From Undaria pinnatifida (taxonomy: Eukaryota > Sar > Phaeophyceae > Laminariales > Alariaceae): a DNA stretch of 64,000 nt. This document shows, piece by piece, positions 1-9,990 of this stretch. The translations under genes and the position numbers were made by a program. Location: assembly GCA_012845835.1 (NCBI GenBank), contig JABAKD010000002.1:26161210-26225209 (forward strand), read 5' to 3'. The notes beneath the pieces are model-generated. The model did not search any database. It saw only the letters and a list, made by a program, of their open reading frames with translations, and was not told the origin of the DNA. Within the stretch, counting starts at the first letter, position 1; each line of letters starts with the position of its first letter.

Positions 1-165
1 GTTTGTTCGGTTTCGGGGACTAGCGCCTAGAAGCGTCGGCCGGAACGAATGCGACCTTCGAAGTCGTGCTTCACGCCGCGCGCCAGGACATTGAGCCCCT
101 CGCGTCAGGAGGGGCAAAAAGAAAAGTTTCCGCTGCACACCCCGGCCGTGGGATGACTCAGGGTT
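1..165. repeat. R1 MITE-like repeat, partial copy
   Basis: The window opens inside a member of the R1 family, which recurs at about 2.4, 3.7, 6.7, 8.5, 9.4 and 23.8 kb. Shared landmarks are the 'tagaagcgt-ggtcg' block, the 'cttcgaag' block, a 'gagc-cctcgcgt' hairpin and the closing 'gtgggatgactc' end at about 150-161. The other end lies before the window. Confidence 0.55.
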
Positions 166-311
166 AGGGTAGGTGCCTAGCCCTTATTTTTTCTCATTTC
201 TGAGACTCCCTCCTCACCCAAAGAGCTACACCGAAATAAAAGCGCAACCCCAACGAAAAAAAAAAAAAAATCCCATGGCCCTACCGTTCGTTGTAGGCGT
301 ACAGAAAAAAA

Positions 312-355
312 AACACACACACACACGCACGCACGCACGCACGCACGCACGCACG
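312..355. repeat. (CA)n / (CACG)n microsatellite
   Basis: A short CA run passes into about seven CACG/GCAC tetramers. The open frames across it are repeat artefacts. Confidence 0.9.
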
Positions 356-1348
356 GACAAAAAAAACAAGAAACGGCGGCATAGCGATGGTTTTGAGTGC
401 AGGAGGCCTCGCCTTTTCTTATAAAACATTTTAGCCAACAATCGCCAACTATCCTGTGGTAGCAGCAGCGACGAATGGATGCGGTAGCGGGGGGGATCAC
501 TTTTTGGAGGCGTTTTTTTTGCAGAGTGACTTGGAGTCACTCGCGCGACTGAACCCCCCGCCCCGCCCCCCGTTCCTTGTCACGGTCTTATTTACGCTTT
601 CGTGCTGTTTCAATTTGCGATATAAATCTACAATGAAATGGTAATAAGCTACAGCTCGCTGCGCCAAAATTATCGCCTACAAGCCTTCTTGTCCGTGAGG
701 AAAAGAGTCACTCCTGCGAGTGGCTCAAAACACAGTGTAATGGAAATGGAGGTACCCCCCCCCCCGAACCGTAGCCTTGATCACGCACCCATGGCCATAC
801 TTCGAGTTACACCAGACAGTGGCCGGAGGTGGTGTTGTAAAACGCGTGAAAAAAAAACACGGGGTGCATCAATCAACACCAGGACCTGCGATAGCAATAA
901 TTCGAACCCCTGCCCCAACCATCAAATCCCGACATGTGTTTCTCACACGATCCCCGCAAAAAAAAACCGTTGCGGCCTAAATTTTACAACAGCAACAAAA
1001 AAAATGTGGGTGGCGTCATCATCCGCACCCAAAATAAGTATTTCAAGATTTTTCGGGAAAATGATGTCACGATCGCGGGCGACACCAACGAGTAGTTGTT
1101 GAGAAAGCAGTTTCCCACCAATCGCAGAACAATCTGGTCGAAACACAAAAAAATGACCCCCAACAAGAAAACCAGGTTAACCGCGGACAGGAAATTACCT
1201 GGTGCTTTTTCGGCCGTTGGGCGATTTTGTCGCAACAAGAGCCGGAAATGTTCGGTGGAAGGAGCGGTTCTTATAGCTGGCGGACAAGGGTAAGGATGTG
1301 CTGTGGAAAAAAAAACCCGTAGGAGTCTTTTTCTTTCTTGTTACGCAC
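356..1348. other. No gene seen
   Basis: Non-coding sequence with many A8-A9 homopolymers and no frame showing a recognisable domain. No repeat relative elsewhere in the window was noticed. Confidence 0.5.
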
Positions 1349-1905
1349 TCTACGATAGAGGTAGCAACTTTTCGTCAAAAAAAAAACACTGTTATGACGG
1401 AGCTCCTTCACCCAAAATCGTTGGAATAAATCCATTCTTGTTTTTGGGCGAAAAAATAAATAAGCATTTTTTACATCAAGAAGAGGCAGACTGATTCTAG
1501 GATAGCTAGCCCCCCTGCCCCCCCCCCCCCCCCCCCGAACCAGCGTTTTTTGTTTTTTTTTCTTTCCTTTAGCGAACGTTTCATGGCTGCTCCACGCGAG
1601 GAAGGATGCCGTGAAAAAAATGCCTTCATGATATATTTCCTTGTTTGCAAAGGACTACAGTAACTGTCGAACGATGAAGTCCGGATGGCAAGGGCACCGT
1701 ATTTCAGGAGACGCGTCCGGGAGTTGGTTTCAAAATCGGCGATTTCGTTAAAGAAAAGTTGGGGGGGGCTACCGTATAGAACGACTCGGCCATGGGATTT
1801 TGGCCATCGGGTTTGCACTTCCGTTTTACTCAAAGTAAATTCTTGGGTGAGGTATAGAGCTCCGCAATATAGTTAAAAACCTCAGACAAAAAAAACGGTG
1901 GATGT
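1349..1905 (+). repeat. R2 repeat split by an R3 MITE
   Basis: The left part (about 1349-1460, 'gatagaggtagca' then 'ccattcttgttttt') and the right part (about 1795-1905, 'catcgggtt-gcacttcc' to 'cctcagacaaaaaaaacggtg') match consecutive parts of the R2 copies at 7.9, 8.1 and 53.1 kb. The sequence between them is a reverse-oriented R3 element, so R3 appears to have inserted into R2. Confidence 0.55.
1495..1783 (-). mobile_element. R3 MITE, reverse copy
   Basis: Ends read TTCTAGGATAGC and, on the other strand, TTCTATACGGTAG, close to the R3 terminal inverted repeat TTCTACGGTAGC. The inner body (Cs/Gs, 'tttgcaaa', 'gtcgaacgatg', 'ggagttggtttcaaaatcg') is the reverse complement of the copies at 12.9, 25.3 and 56.6 kb. 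No transposase; a non-autonomous DNA element by structure. Confidence 0.6.
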
Positions 1906-2369
1906 TCACCGTTCGTAGCATTTGTCTGTGTTGTTGAATAAGTAGGTAGCTTCTTCTATTTGGCCTAACGAGGGCCGCGTTCTCGAACAGTACATGGGCG
2001 CGGCGGTGCGATTTTGTGAAACCCTGGAAGCGTCGCGGGTGGTGGCTGGGACCAGCCCAGGAGGGGGGATACAGCACATTTTTTTGAAAAAAAAACAGTG
2101 AAAAATCGCCAAGAAAAAAAAATCCGAATCCGAGGTCGCACGCTCCTCCTCGAGGCCAGTCGGTGTTTGTGCAGCCCTCGATAAATGGTGGAGATATGGT
2201 ATTTGGCGTGCTGGATGTAAACCTCAACGACCGAGTCCAGACGTCAGCGCCAACTGATAGCTCGTTTGGTTTCGGTGTATCACGTGTCTTTTCGTAGTGC
2301 AGTGGTTGCTGTAGTGTATCAGCTGAGATTGCTCTCAGTGGTTACTCTATGGGGCGTTTCTAAGTGTTG
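1906..2369. other. No gene seen
   Basis: Non-coding; poly-A runs and short T tracts only. Confidence 0.4.
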
Positions 2370-2659
2370 TATCGAGTCATCCCGCTTCCGGGGTGCGGCA
2401 GACGTTTCTGAGCTCCTAGCACATGAGGCCCTCAATTTCGACAACACGTGTCACTCGAACCGTGACTTCGAAGAAGGCATTCACTCGCGCAATCCGAACA
2501 ACACCCCCAGATGCGCTATTAATAGAAGTCCTAAAACAAAGTGTGTGTGTTATAAGGGAATCGGACTAACCGGTAGTTCCCCAACTTAGGAGCTCAACAG
2601 AAAAAAACGTTTGGCGAAAAAAAGTGCAACTCTTACTCCTACTGTGGGATGACTCGATA
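2370..2659. mobile_element. R1 MITE, complete copy
   Basis: A perfect 14-bp terminal inverted repeat, TATCGAGTCATCCC at 2370-2383 and its exact complement at 2646-2659, bounds about 290 bp with no coding capacity. The outermost bases are TA on both sides, so the last two bases could be a TA target duplication as in Tc1/mariner-type elements; that assignment is inference. Inner GAGCTCC hairpin arms are shared with other R1 copies. Confidence 0.7.
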
Positions 2660-2689
2660 GAGAGGTAGCATGGTGTGACGACTGGGGTC

Positions 2690-3054
2690 TGCTAGAGGGC
2701 GGCCGGGGGGGGGGTTGACATTGGCTTACACCCCGTTTGGGGGCGGGGGACGGGGGTGACTTTGGCGCACACCTCGTTTGGGAAGGGATGGAGATGAATT
2801 CACAGGCGAACGGTGTTTGCTCGCCGTGACGACGGCTTCTGAAGAGCCTGGTATGCTTCCTCAGTGGTTATGTTGCATATCTAGCTGGCGTACCTCTAAC
2901 ATGATGTGGCGTCTGTGGCCTGCTAGAGAGCGCGGCGGCGGCGGCAGCAGCGGGGCTGATATTGGCACATCTCCTTTGGGAAAGGATGGAGATGAACCCT
3001 CCCCAGGAGCGCGGCATTTTCTCGCCATGGCGACGTCAGTTGAAGATAACCCAT
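2690..3054. repeat. Imperfect direct repeat, about 200-bp spacing
   Basis: The block 'tttgggaagggatggagatgaa' region near 2780 recurs near 2980 ('tttgggaaaggatggagatgaa'), with matching flanks 'ctgctagag' before and 'ctcgcc' after. GC-rich; the open frames here are repeat products. Confidence 0.6.
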
Positions 3055-3384
3055 AGCGCACTGCTTGGAGGGAACGGCTAGAGGTGGCAAGAGGGCACGG
3101 TGGGAGCGCGCTCTTCGTTTTGCTGGTTGTTTTGCTGGTCGTTCCACGAGTCACAAAAGGGTCAATACCTTTTGACCTATAATATTAGCTCGTCATCTCT
3201 ATCAATACCCCTTTGGTGTATGGACGTTGAGAGGAATCAGGCTTGGCGAAAGTATAGGGGACACTGGGTTCGAGGTGACAGAAGCTAATGAAGGGGGAAG
3301 GACGTGCACTGCGATCGCTACGCCGTGAGTATGGCAGCGCTAGCTATCACCGTTTCTTTTCCGGGGTTAAGGGTGTACGTGTGC

Positions 3385-3640
3385 TGGACGATGTGAACAA
3401 AAAACGGACGTGGGAGCATCCGAGGGGCCTGCAACCCTGCCCCCGCCATAGTCTCCCCATGTCGCTATACATAGAAGGTTACAAGGATACGCGAAAGTTT
3501 TTTGGGTTCGGCAAGGTAATACCTTTGTAACATGGCGGTGTGAAACAAAAAAACGGACGTGAGAGCGACAAAGGGTCCTAAAGCCTCGTCCCCTTCAGAA
3601 TTGCCGACGTCGCTACTGTAGGATAGCGAAGGAGTCACCG
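3385..3640 (+). repeat. R5 repeat, two adjacent copies
   Basis: Blocks reading 'aaaaaacggacgtg' followed by 'ggggcctg-aaccctgcc' and 'gacgtcgct' occur at about 3389-3490 and 3538-3630. Related blocks lie near 7.55, 8.92, 10.55 and 11.0 kb. Confidence 0.55.
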
Positions 3641-3878
3641 CACGCTAGGGGCGCAGCATTGAAGCGCCGGAGCTCGTAACGTAACAAGGAGGTTCCAAAT
3701 CTCGCCCGAAACATGGCTTCGAAGGCGTTCGTTCGCGCAACCCGGCCAACTTTTCAACGCGCTGGTGGTCCTAGAACAAAAGGTTATCATGCTAACCGGT
3801 AGTTCCACAGTTTGAGGAGCTCAACCGGTCAGAATCGTTCGGCCCGAAAGGTGAAAGCCCTCCCGTTGGGATGACTCG
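3632..3878. mobile_element. R1 MITE copy
   Basis: Starts GAGTCACCGCACG and ends GTTGGGATGACTC, a degraded version of the R1 terminal inverted repeat, with the R1 body between ('cttcgaaggcgttcg', 'gaggagctcaaccgg'). Confidence 0.6.
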
Positions 3879-3914
3879 AAGGGTAGCGAGGTTACCGTAT
3901 ACTTCGTATATACG

Positions 3915-4015
3915 TTGGTAGTGGTCTTCAGTTCCTGTTTTTTTTGTTTTTGTCACACATGTTTTTTGTTCAATCGGCGCTAGAACGTTGCACATCGTCG
4001 AATGACAAGCAAGCG
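3915..4015 (+). repeat. R7 dispersed repeat (mate at 10.7 kb)
   Basis: The block 'agtggtcttcagttcctg' through 'ttgcacatcgtcg' and 'ggcaagcaag'-like sequence recurs at about 10683-10790 in the same orientation with the same order of landmarks. Confidence 0.55.
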
Positions 4016-4984
4016 TGACAATAATACTATTATTCCTTTCGCCATCTGCCAATCATGTGTGGCGCTTGTTCCGGCCATACCATGGACATACGTAGGAAGT
4101 CCAGAACCCAACGCCATAAGACAAAAGGAGGAATGTTACGAATCCGACTCCAAATGCATTGGACAAAAAAGTAGACTATGTAATGTACGTCCCCTTACGA
4201 ATAACTCCGTCGTGACCGCTCAGGTCGCGATTTCGCGCAGAGTTGTTCGATATAGACTAGCTCTGAGGAACCGCCAGGCCGCGAAGAGTAAGGGAGGAAG
4301 AAGCGGGAGGACTACGGCCACTTGCCTGGGGTGGTAATGTTGGTGAGGAGGATTAAGGTAGACTAATAGCAAAAACACGTGTAGGGAAAGGAAGCAGTAG
4401 ATAAGAGGAGAAGATGTGGGGAGGGGAAATGGTTGGCAGAATATAGTTGGCAGAAGATGTCGCTGCTCCATGGAGTGATTATTTGCTTCATACGTACTAC
4501 TGCTTTATAGAAGGATATTCGATTTACATCGGAACGGCATCTACATTATATTGTCAGAGGGCGATAACATCTACGTATCATGATTCGTGTTTTTGAGAGA
4601 ACAGGGATTTGTTCAGGAGTTTTTTCGTCTCGGCCTCAGTATGGGATTCTCGAAACCGGAATTTCCCGGTCAAATCGCTTCGTACGAGCGCCGTCTTCGG
4701 GAGGCGGCTCCAACGCCCCTCGCCTTGCCTTATCCATCTCGCACCTGGCCGGGGTCGGGTATGGGGGCTGAGCGAGACAAGCGAGAAGTTGCTAAAGTGT
4801 TATATATTGAGGAGGTACTCTCGAGCCTTCGGTTGGATCTTGACGTCTGCAGAGCTTGAACGAATAAATCATGGGACAGCATTTCCAAATTGGCACAATT
4901 TCCAAATTGGCATCTAAAGTTCTTCCCGACGACGTTTGTTTCATGGCCACCTTGAAGCGCTTGCCCTATCGTAGCTACTGCTAC
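4016..4984. other. No gene seen; 17-bp tandem pair near 4882
   Basis: No recognisable coding frame. At about 4878-4911 a 17-bp unit 'atttccaaattggcaca' is repeated twice in tandem. Confidence 0.4.
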
Positions 4985-5095
4985 TGCTGTGTGTCGTTGC
5001 CTTTCGGCTCAGTGGGTATAGTGCTTCATAGCCAACAAAATATGTGTCGTGGGTTCGATTCTCACCGAGATCATATTTTGGTATTCAGGAGCGTG
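4985..5095 (+). mobile_element. S2 SINE, tRNA-like head
   Basis: An A-box-like motif (GGCTCAGTGGGTA, about 5006) and a B-box-like motif (GGGTTCGATTCTCACCG, about 5051) sit at tRNA-like spacing. The cloverleaf does not close well, so this is read as a tRNA-derived SINE head rather than a working tRNA gene. Relatives lie near 5.25 kb (reverse) and 9.7-9.95 kb. Confidence 0.5.
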
Positions 5096-5224
5096 CGCGC
5101 TGGAGACATTATGAAAGGTTATGATAGTGTTCCCCTGAGTAATACTGTAGTACGTGGCGAGGGGATAGCCCCGGAGATCCCTGTTACGAAGGCGGTGATA
5201 ATTAATTGACGAACTCGAAAACAT

Positions 5225-5300
5225 ATATTTGGTTGGGTTTATAGCACAGCCCACTAAGTTACTGAGTCACGTGACAGTGGGTAGTGCTATGCCGTCCCCT
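5225..5300. repeat. S2 head-to-head junction (imperfect palindrome)
   Basis: A reverse S2 A-box-like stretch ('cccactaagttactga') meets a forward one across GTCACGTGAC, forming an imperfect palindrome centred near 5270. The same arrangement occurs near 9.9 kb. Confidence 0.5.
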
Positions 5301-5781
5301 ACCTGGTCGTGAACGCGTACTTCAGGGGGTAAAGAGACACATCCGAGAATTGGCGACGATTATGGATTGACTCCTGAGCAGATGTTTTCCCGAGCACCGG
5401 TCAACGCGTGGTATGCTAATCGATGATACACAGAGGCAATCTATAATAATAGGGATCATCTTGACAACACGTCGTGCGCGCCCGCAATCGATGATACCTG
5501 GTACAGCAGCAGTAAATAATCTAGACTTATAATAATAGTCGACGGTATATATACCTGGTTTGGTCGATCTCAAAGTTGAAGTGTATTTTTCATTTTTCTG
5601 AATATACCTGGCACGTTTTTTTCAAATTCCGATCTATTCAAAAGTACAGCAGCAGTAAATAATGTTGAAACCACGCCGGCGTCAACCATCGTAATATCAT
5701 ATACGATTTCGGGGGCATGTAATCTCTACCCCGGTATGCAAATATCTATTTTGTTCTATTCTATTATACGTACGAAGTCAG
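5301..5781. other. No gene seen
   Basis: AT-richer non-coding sequence. The stretch 'acagcagcagtaaataat' occurs twice, near 5501 and 5645. Confidence 0.4.
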
Positions 5782-5886
5782 CCGGTCGCCCCGGTGGTCT
5801 AGTGGTTACCCTCGAATACTATTAGCGTTGGTCCTTGAGTTCGATTCCCACCGTGATAATATTTGACTTTATTTGCAAAAAAAAAG
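5782..5886 (+). mobile_element. S1 SINE head, short copy with A tail
   Basis: The tRNA-like head 'ggtcgccccggtggtctagtggtta' (A-box) and 'gagttcgattcccaccg' (B-box) matches the heads of the full S1 copies at 12.4 and 24.3 kb. It ends in an A-rich tail without the S1 body. A decayed tRNA gene is the alternative. Confidence 0.55.
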
Positions 5887-6315
5887 GATCAACTACTGTG
5901 AACGCCTAGCCGCGTGGGTTGGTGCAATTCGACGCGAGTCAAAGAGGGAAGAGAATGCTAACTTTTTCTCGCCATAAAATTAGGGCAGGTACCGTAGTGG
6001 GGAGGGAGGAGGAGGGCCCGCTATGTGACCCCGGATCTCAGTTACTACTGGGAGGGAGCTCGAGAGTAGTGCGAGGACAATAAACGGGATGGAAAAGAAA
6101 TAAAAAATGTTGCAAAGGTATGTGATTACCACACAAAGCTTCCCTACTCTTTCCCGGGAATTTTCAAGTTTTATTTGTCCATTCTTCTCTGCGCAATGAT
6201 TAGTTTCAGATTACTTTTTTTTGGTGCAGTAGTACATCCTGAAATAAGATATTAGAGTGTTTGCGCCTATCTTTTTTCTCAAGTTGGATTTCCGTCTGAA
6301 AGATAATCATAACTG

Positions 6316-6414
6316 AAGACCTTCCGCTGTGCGCATAGTCCGAAATGAAGAAATTACTAAATATTGACCTTCCGCTATGTGCATCTAGTCCGAAATGAAA
6401 AAATACTAAATATT
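6316..6414 (+). repeat. Tandem duplication, 49-bp unit
   Basis: Two adjacent units start 'gaccttccgct-tg-gca' and end 'tactaaatatt'; a few base changes separate them. Confidence 0.8.
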
Positions 6415-6572
6415 CCACTAGTCTCTTTAGTAGAGAATACACACGGCACGGTCAGCAGTCGTCATGATAGAGACACCCCTCACATTATTTATCGAGGGGA
6501 CGCACGCGTCCGATCTCGAAAACGTGAAAGCACGCGCGAAGCAAAGACAGCAGACATCCCATATCCCGCCTT

Positions 6573-6838
6573 GAGTCAACCCAACGGTAGCGGTTGCAGT
6601 TGTTGGATTACCTAATAATGTTCCTGTCCGATTGAGCTCCTCAACCGAAGAACCGGTTAGTCATTATTCAAGTAAGATCACAACTATATATCGTTTTAGG
6701 ACTAAGGCATAGAAGCTTGGTCCCGGGTTGTGCAAACGAATGCCTTCGAAGCAATTTTTCGGGTGAGAGTGTTGAGCTCCTCGTGTTATAGGAGCTCAGG
6801 GGCTTTCTGCTGTGCACACCTGCCGTGTGGGGTGACTC
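6573..6838. mobile_element. R1 MITE copy, 266 bp
   Basis: GAGTCAACCCAACGG at the left and CCGTGTGGGGTGACTC at the right form an imperfect terminal inverted repeat of the R1 type. Inside are the two GAGCTCCTC blocks and the 'ccttcgaag' block. Confidence 0.65.
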
Positions 6839-7410
6839 CCTTCCCGAGCAAAAACACAGAAGCGCTACGCCAACCTCCCGCACGACCAAAATCCACCCCC
6901 GCATCTACCTTAGACAACGCCGCCGCGACGAGAAGATCGCTCTCCTCTTCTTCGTTTTCCTCCTCGCCCGTGTGACCACGCGGAACAATGCGACAGACAG
7001 CCTTCAGGCAACAAAGCTCTTCTTCCAAAACCTCGCCGGCTGACATGGCCCCGCGTCGACGCTTGACGCAAACCGACTTTGCATCCTGTCGTCTTCAAAC
7101 CTCCATTGCCACTGGGACAGCAGTGCAGTTTCGTTGATGCCAAGTCCTCTTTCGTTTCACCTAGAGGCGAAGCCGGTTCTCAATACTTCCTGTTTGTTTG
7201 GCATACGCCAACTTTTACTTGACGGCGCATTCACCAACAGTGTGTTTCTATGCTTGCCTTCTTTGTGTTGTATATGACATTTTTCTTCAATAAAATTATG
7301 AATTTCAGAATGTCATGTTCGTATTAAAATATTGGCATTACTTAAAACGTCGATGTCGAATCGGACAGCTACAATTTATTTCGTCGAAGTGCTGCCCTGC
7401 CCTACCCGAA
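6839..7410. other. No gene seen
   Basis: Several short frames overlap on both strands, none with a recognisable domain. An AATAAA at about 7290 has no gene attached to it. Confidence 0.4.
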
Positions 7411-7442
7411 GCATGGGTGCCGGCAAATGCCGGCACCCATGC
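7411..7442. repeat. Perfect inverted repeat, 15-bp arms, 2-nt spacer
   Basis: GCATGGGTGCCGGCA, AA, then the exact complement. It is followed by 'ggagcccttgta-aataata', a sequence that also follows 'cacccgcggagc' near 62.98 kb, so it may be the end of a dispersed element. Confidence 0.85.
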
Positions 7443-7696
7443 GGAGCCCTTGTAGAAATAATAATAACTCCGTCGACTCCTCGTAGCCAGCTCTACACAC
7501 AAAAAAGTTTTCTCGTGGCCAGGGCATGGTGGCGCTCTGATGATGTGAACACGAAAAAGGACGTGTGGGGGTAACGGGGGCGCCTGAAACCCTGTCCCAA
7601 TCGAAGCCGCTATAAATGGCCAATGGTATATATACAAGGACATACAGAAACAAAACGGGGTGAGATCAAGGGTACGGCAGGCCGGTCACTTCGAGG

Positions 7697-7742
7697 GCCT
7701 GTTGTTGTTGTTGTTGTTGTTGTTGCTGTTGTTATTGTTGTT

Positions 7743-7773
<31 letters not shown>

Positions 7774-7845
7774 CTGTTGTTGCTGTTGCTGTTGCTGTTG
7801 TTGTTGCTGTTGCTGTTGCTGTTGTTGTTGTTGTTGTTGTTGTTA
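7697..7845. repeat. (TTG)n microsatellite with CTG/ATT variants
   Basis: About 49 trinucleotide units, mainly TTG, interrupted by CTG and ATT. The poly-Leu, poly-Val and poly-Asn frames are artefacts of the repeat. Confidence 0.95.
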
Positions 7846-7896
7846 AAGTACGGTTTAGAGTGAGGTACAGAGACGCGTCCTACGATAGACACATGC

Positions 7897-8114
7897 AACG
7901 ATAGAGGTAGCACTTTTCGGGTAATGTGTTTTCTGAATGATGGGAGCTCCTTAACCCCAAATCGTCGGAAATATGCCATTTTTTTTTCATGATTCCCATT
8001 GTGTACCCTGACCATTTGATTTTTTTTTTGCGGTAGAGGTTTTGTTTTTTCCCAAATCAGTTTTGGAACAGGTCTTGAGCTCCGAAATAGACGAAACCTC
8101 AGAAAAAAAATGGT
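7897..8114 (+). repeat. R2 repeat, copy 1 of a tandem pair
   Basis: Runs from 'cgatagaggtagca' to 'cctcagaaaaaaaatggtgcac'. No terminal inverted repeat and no frame. The next R2 copy follows after a few bases in the same orientation. Confidence 0.6.
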
Positions 8115-8121
8115 GCACTTC

Positions 8122-8372
8122 GATAGAGGTATTAAGGTATACCACTTTTTGGACGGAAACCTTTTTCTGAACGACGGGGCTCCTTAACCACAAATCGTCG
8201 GAATCTGCCGTTCTTGTTTTTTTCAAAAATTAACGTTGTTGTATACCTTAGTCATGGGTTTAGTCATCGGGTTGCACTTCCAGTTTTACCCAAAATAAGT
8301 TTTTGAGTGAGGTGTACTATTGGTAGTACAGAGGTCCTCAATAGGTTAAGAGCCTCAGAAAATAATTGGTAC
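8122..8372 (+). repeat. R2 repeat, copy 2 of a tandem pair
   Basis: Same landmarks as the previous copy: 'cgatagaggta', 'ggggctccttaaccacaaatcgtcgg', 'catcgggttgcacttcc', 'cctcagaaaataattggtacac'. Confidence 0.6.
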
Positions 8373-8795
8373 ACGAGTCGTCTCACGCTAAGGATGAATT
8401 TAGCAGCAGATTTTTCTGAGCTCCCAAGGAGAGGAGCCCCATTCCATATCTTGCCCGGAACATGACGTCGAAGAAGACGTCCGTTCGTGCAACACCCGGA
8501 CAATTTTTTCAATGCGGTGGTTCTAAAAACCCGTATATACTCGTACAAGAGTTGAGTTAAATCGACATACTACGTCGTGTATAAAAATACGTGGAAGTGT
8601 GGCGAGCTTAAGCTTTACTTTTCCCCATCCGCCGGAGGATAAAAATAAAAGTAAAATAGAAATAAAAACTCGTAAACTGTCGTACTTGAACCGATATATG
8701 CACATGAGGAGCTTAAACCGGTAAGAGGTCAGAAATGTTTGGACCAATCAAGTGCAACCCATGCCGTACAGTAGTAACAGTACCGTGGGGATAAC
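8373..8795. mobile_element. R1 MITE copy carrying an R9 insertion
   Basis: Left end ACGAGTCGTCTCACG and right end CGTGGGGATAACTCG are degraded R1 termini. The R1 body is interrupted at about 8552-8668 by R9, which explains the greater length. Confidence 0.55.
8552..8668 (+). repeat. R9 short element inside R1
   Basis: 'gagttaaatcgaca', 'aatacgtggaagtgtgg', 'gagcttaagctt' and 'ccgccggaggataaaaa' in order. The same order occurs at 57368-57465 (+) and 41540-41640 (-). The A-rich 3' tail suggests a SINE-like element; class unproven. Confidence 0.55.
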
Positions 8796-8894
8796 TCGCA
8801 CATATCTCTACCGTAGCTTGTGTCCAGACCCTACACTCGTTATGTAGTTAAATGGGGGTACTCCCCTCTCTCCCTACCGTAGCCTCGAGCGGCA

Positions 8895-9015
8895 AGGTTA
8901 AGATGACGGTGGGGGGGGGGGGAACAAACAGACATCATGGGGGTAACGGAGGGGCCTGGAGGCCCGCCCGTACCGGTCGGAATGGCCGAAGTCGCTGTAT
9001 GTGGCGAAGGGTAGA
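8895..9015 (+). repeat. R5 repeat copy
   Basis: 'gggggtaacggaggggcctgg' followed by 'aatggccgaagtcgct', matching the R5 order. Confidence 0.45.
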
Positions 9016-9303
9016 ACGGTATACAACTGTTAACGGTAGTGAGTGGCCTCTTTGTAACGTAAGCTGAGCAGTACCGGTAAGCCCGCTACAGTGCCTGTTG
9101 AAAAAAAACCCGCTGGGCGCCAGATGGGAACAACGTGTAGTGGCAGCAGTATCCGGAGGTTAGTGCCCGTTGCCGCTGTCGTGGTGCCGGTGCTTCCCGC
9201 CGGCGCTTATCACTGTACAAACGGTCTTTGGGGGCAAGGACCTTTTGCGGTGCTGGCAGTAGCGTGAACGAAAAAAATACGGTGAGGTTACGTTACGTTA
9301 CCA

Positions 9304-9567
9304 GAGTTACACGTGTTTGCGCCGAAAAAAGGTATACCCCCTGACCGGTTGAGCTCCTCAAGCGTGGAACTAGCGGTTAGTACGGTGATTTTACGAGTGT
9401 TTTGTTTCAGGAATACTGCTGTAGCGCATAGAAGTGTTGGTCGCGGGTTGCGCGAACCGATGTCTTCGAAGCTATGCTCCGGGTGAGATATCAAGTTGAG
9501 CTCCTCGTGTTGGGGGCTCAGAAACTTATCAGAGTGTGCTGCTGCATCCCTAGCGTGCGGTGGCTCA
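9304..9567. mobile_element. R1 MITE copy, diverged ends
   Basis: The R1 body is clear ('ggttgagctcctcaag', 'tagcgcatagaagtgttggtcgcgg', 'tcttcgaagc', 'gttgagctcctcgtg'), but the terminal repeats are worn. Confidence 0.55.
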
Positions 9568-9900
9568 TCACGTGATCGACGAAAAGGTTAACTGGCTGTG
9601 GCCGACACATTGCTACAGGTAGGGGCGCAACCCCTTCTCTTCTGAGGATTTTTTCTCGCACGAGGAGGTGTTGGTTATATAGCGCCACCCACTGAGCTAC
9701 TCGGTCACCTCAGAAACTTATCAGAGTGTGCTGCTGCATCCCTAGCGTGCGGTGGCTCATCACGTGATCGACGAAAAGGTTAACTGGCTGTGGCCGACAC
9801 ATTGCTACAGGTAGGGGCGCAACCCCTTCTCTTCTGAGGATTTTTTCTCGCACGAGGAGGTGTTGGTTATATAGCGCCACCCACTGAGCTACTCGGTCAC
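9517..9900 (+). repeat. Apparently perfect tandem duplication, 192-bp unit
   Basis: 9517-9708 and 9709-9900 read as identical over the full unit, from 'ctcagaaacttatc' to 'ctactcggtcac'. The unit holds the end of R1 and a reverse S2 head, so it duplicated recently compared with those elements. Confidence 0.9.
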
Positions 9901-9990
9901 GTGACCGAGTGGCTTAGCGGGCAGTTGCTTGCTATATAACCAACAAGTATGTTTTCGAGCCTCGTTGGTTGATTCTCACCGACTTCGTAA
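9868..9990. repeat. S2 heads in head-to-head inverted pair
   Basis: 'ggttatatagc-ccacccactgag' faces 'cttagcgggcag-tgctatataacc' across TCGGTCACGTGACCGA, a 16-bp perfect palindrome containing CACGTG. Both arms carry S2 A-box-like motifs. Confidence 0.6.

Noticed and set aside
5782-5886. tRNA gene near 5.8 kb
   Set aside because: Same head as the S1 SINEs and no closed cloverleaf.
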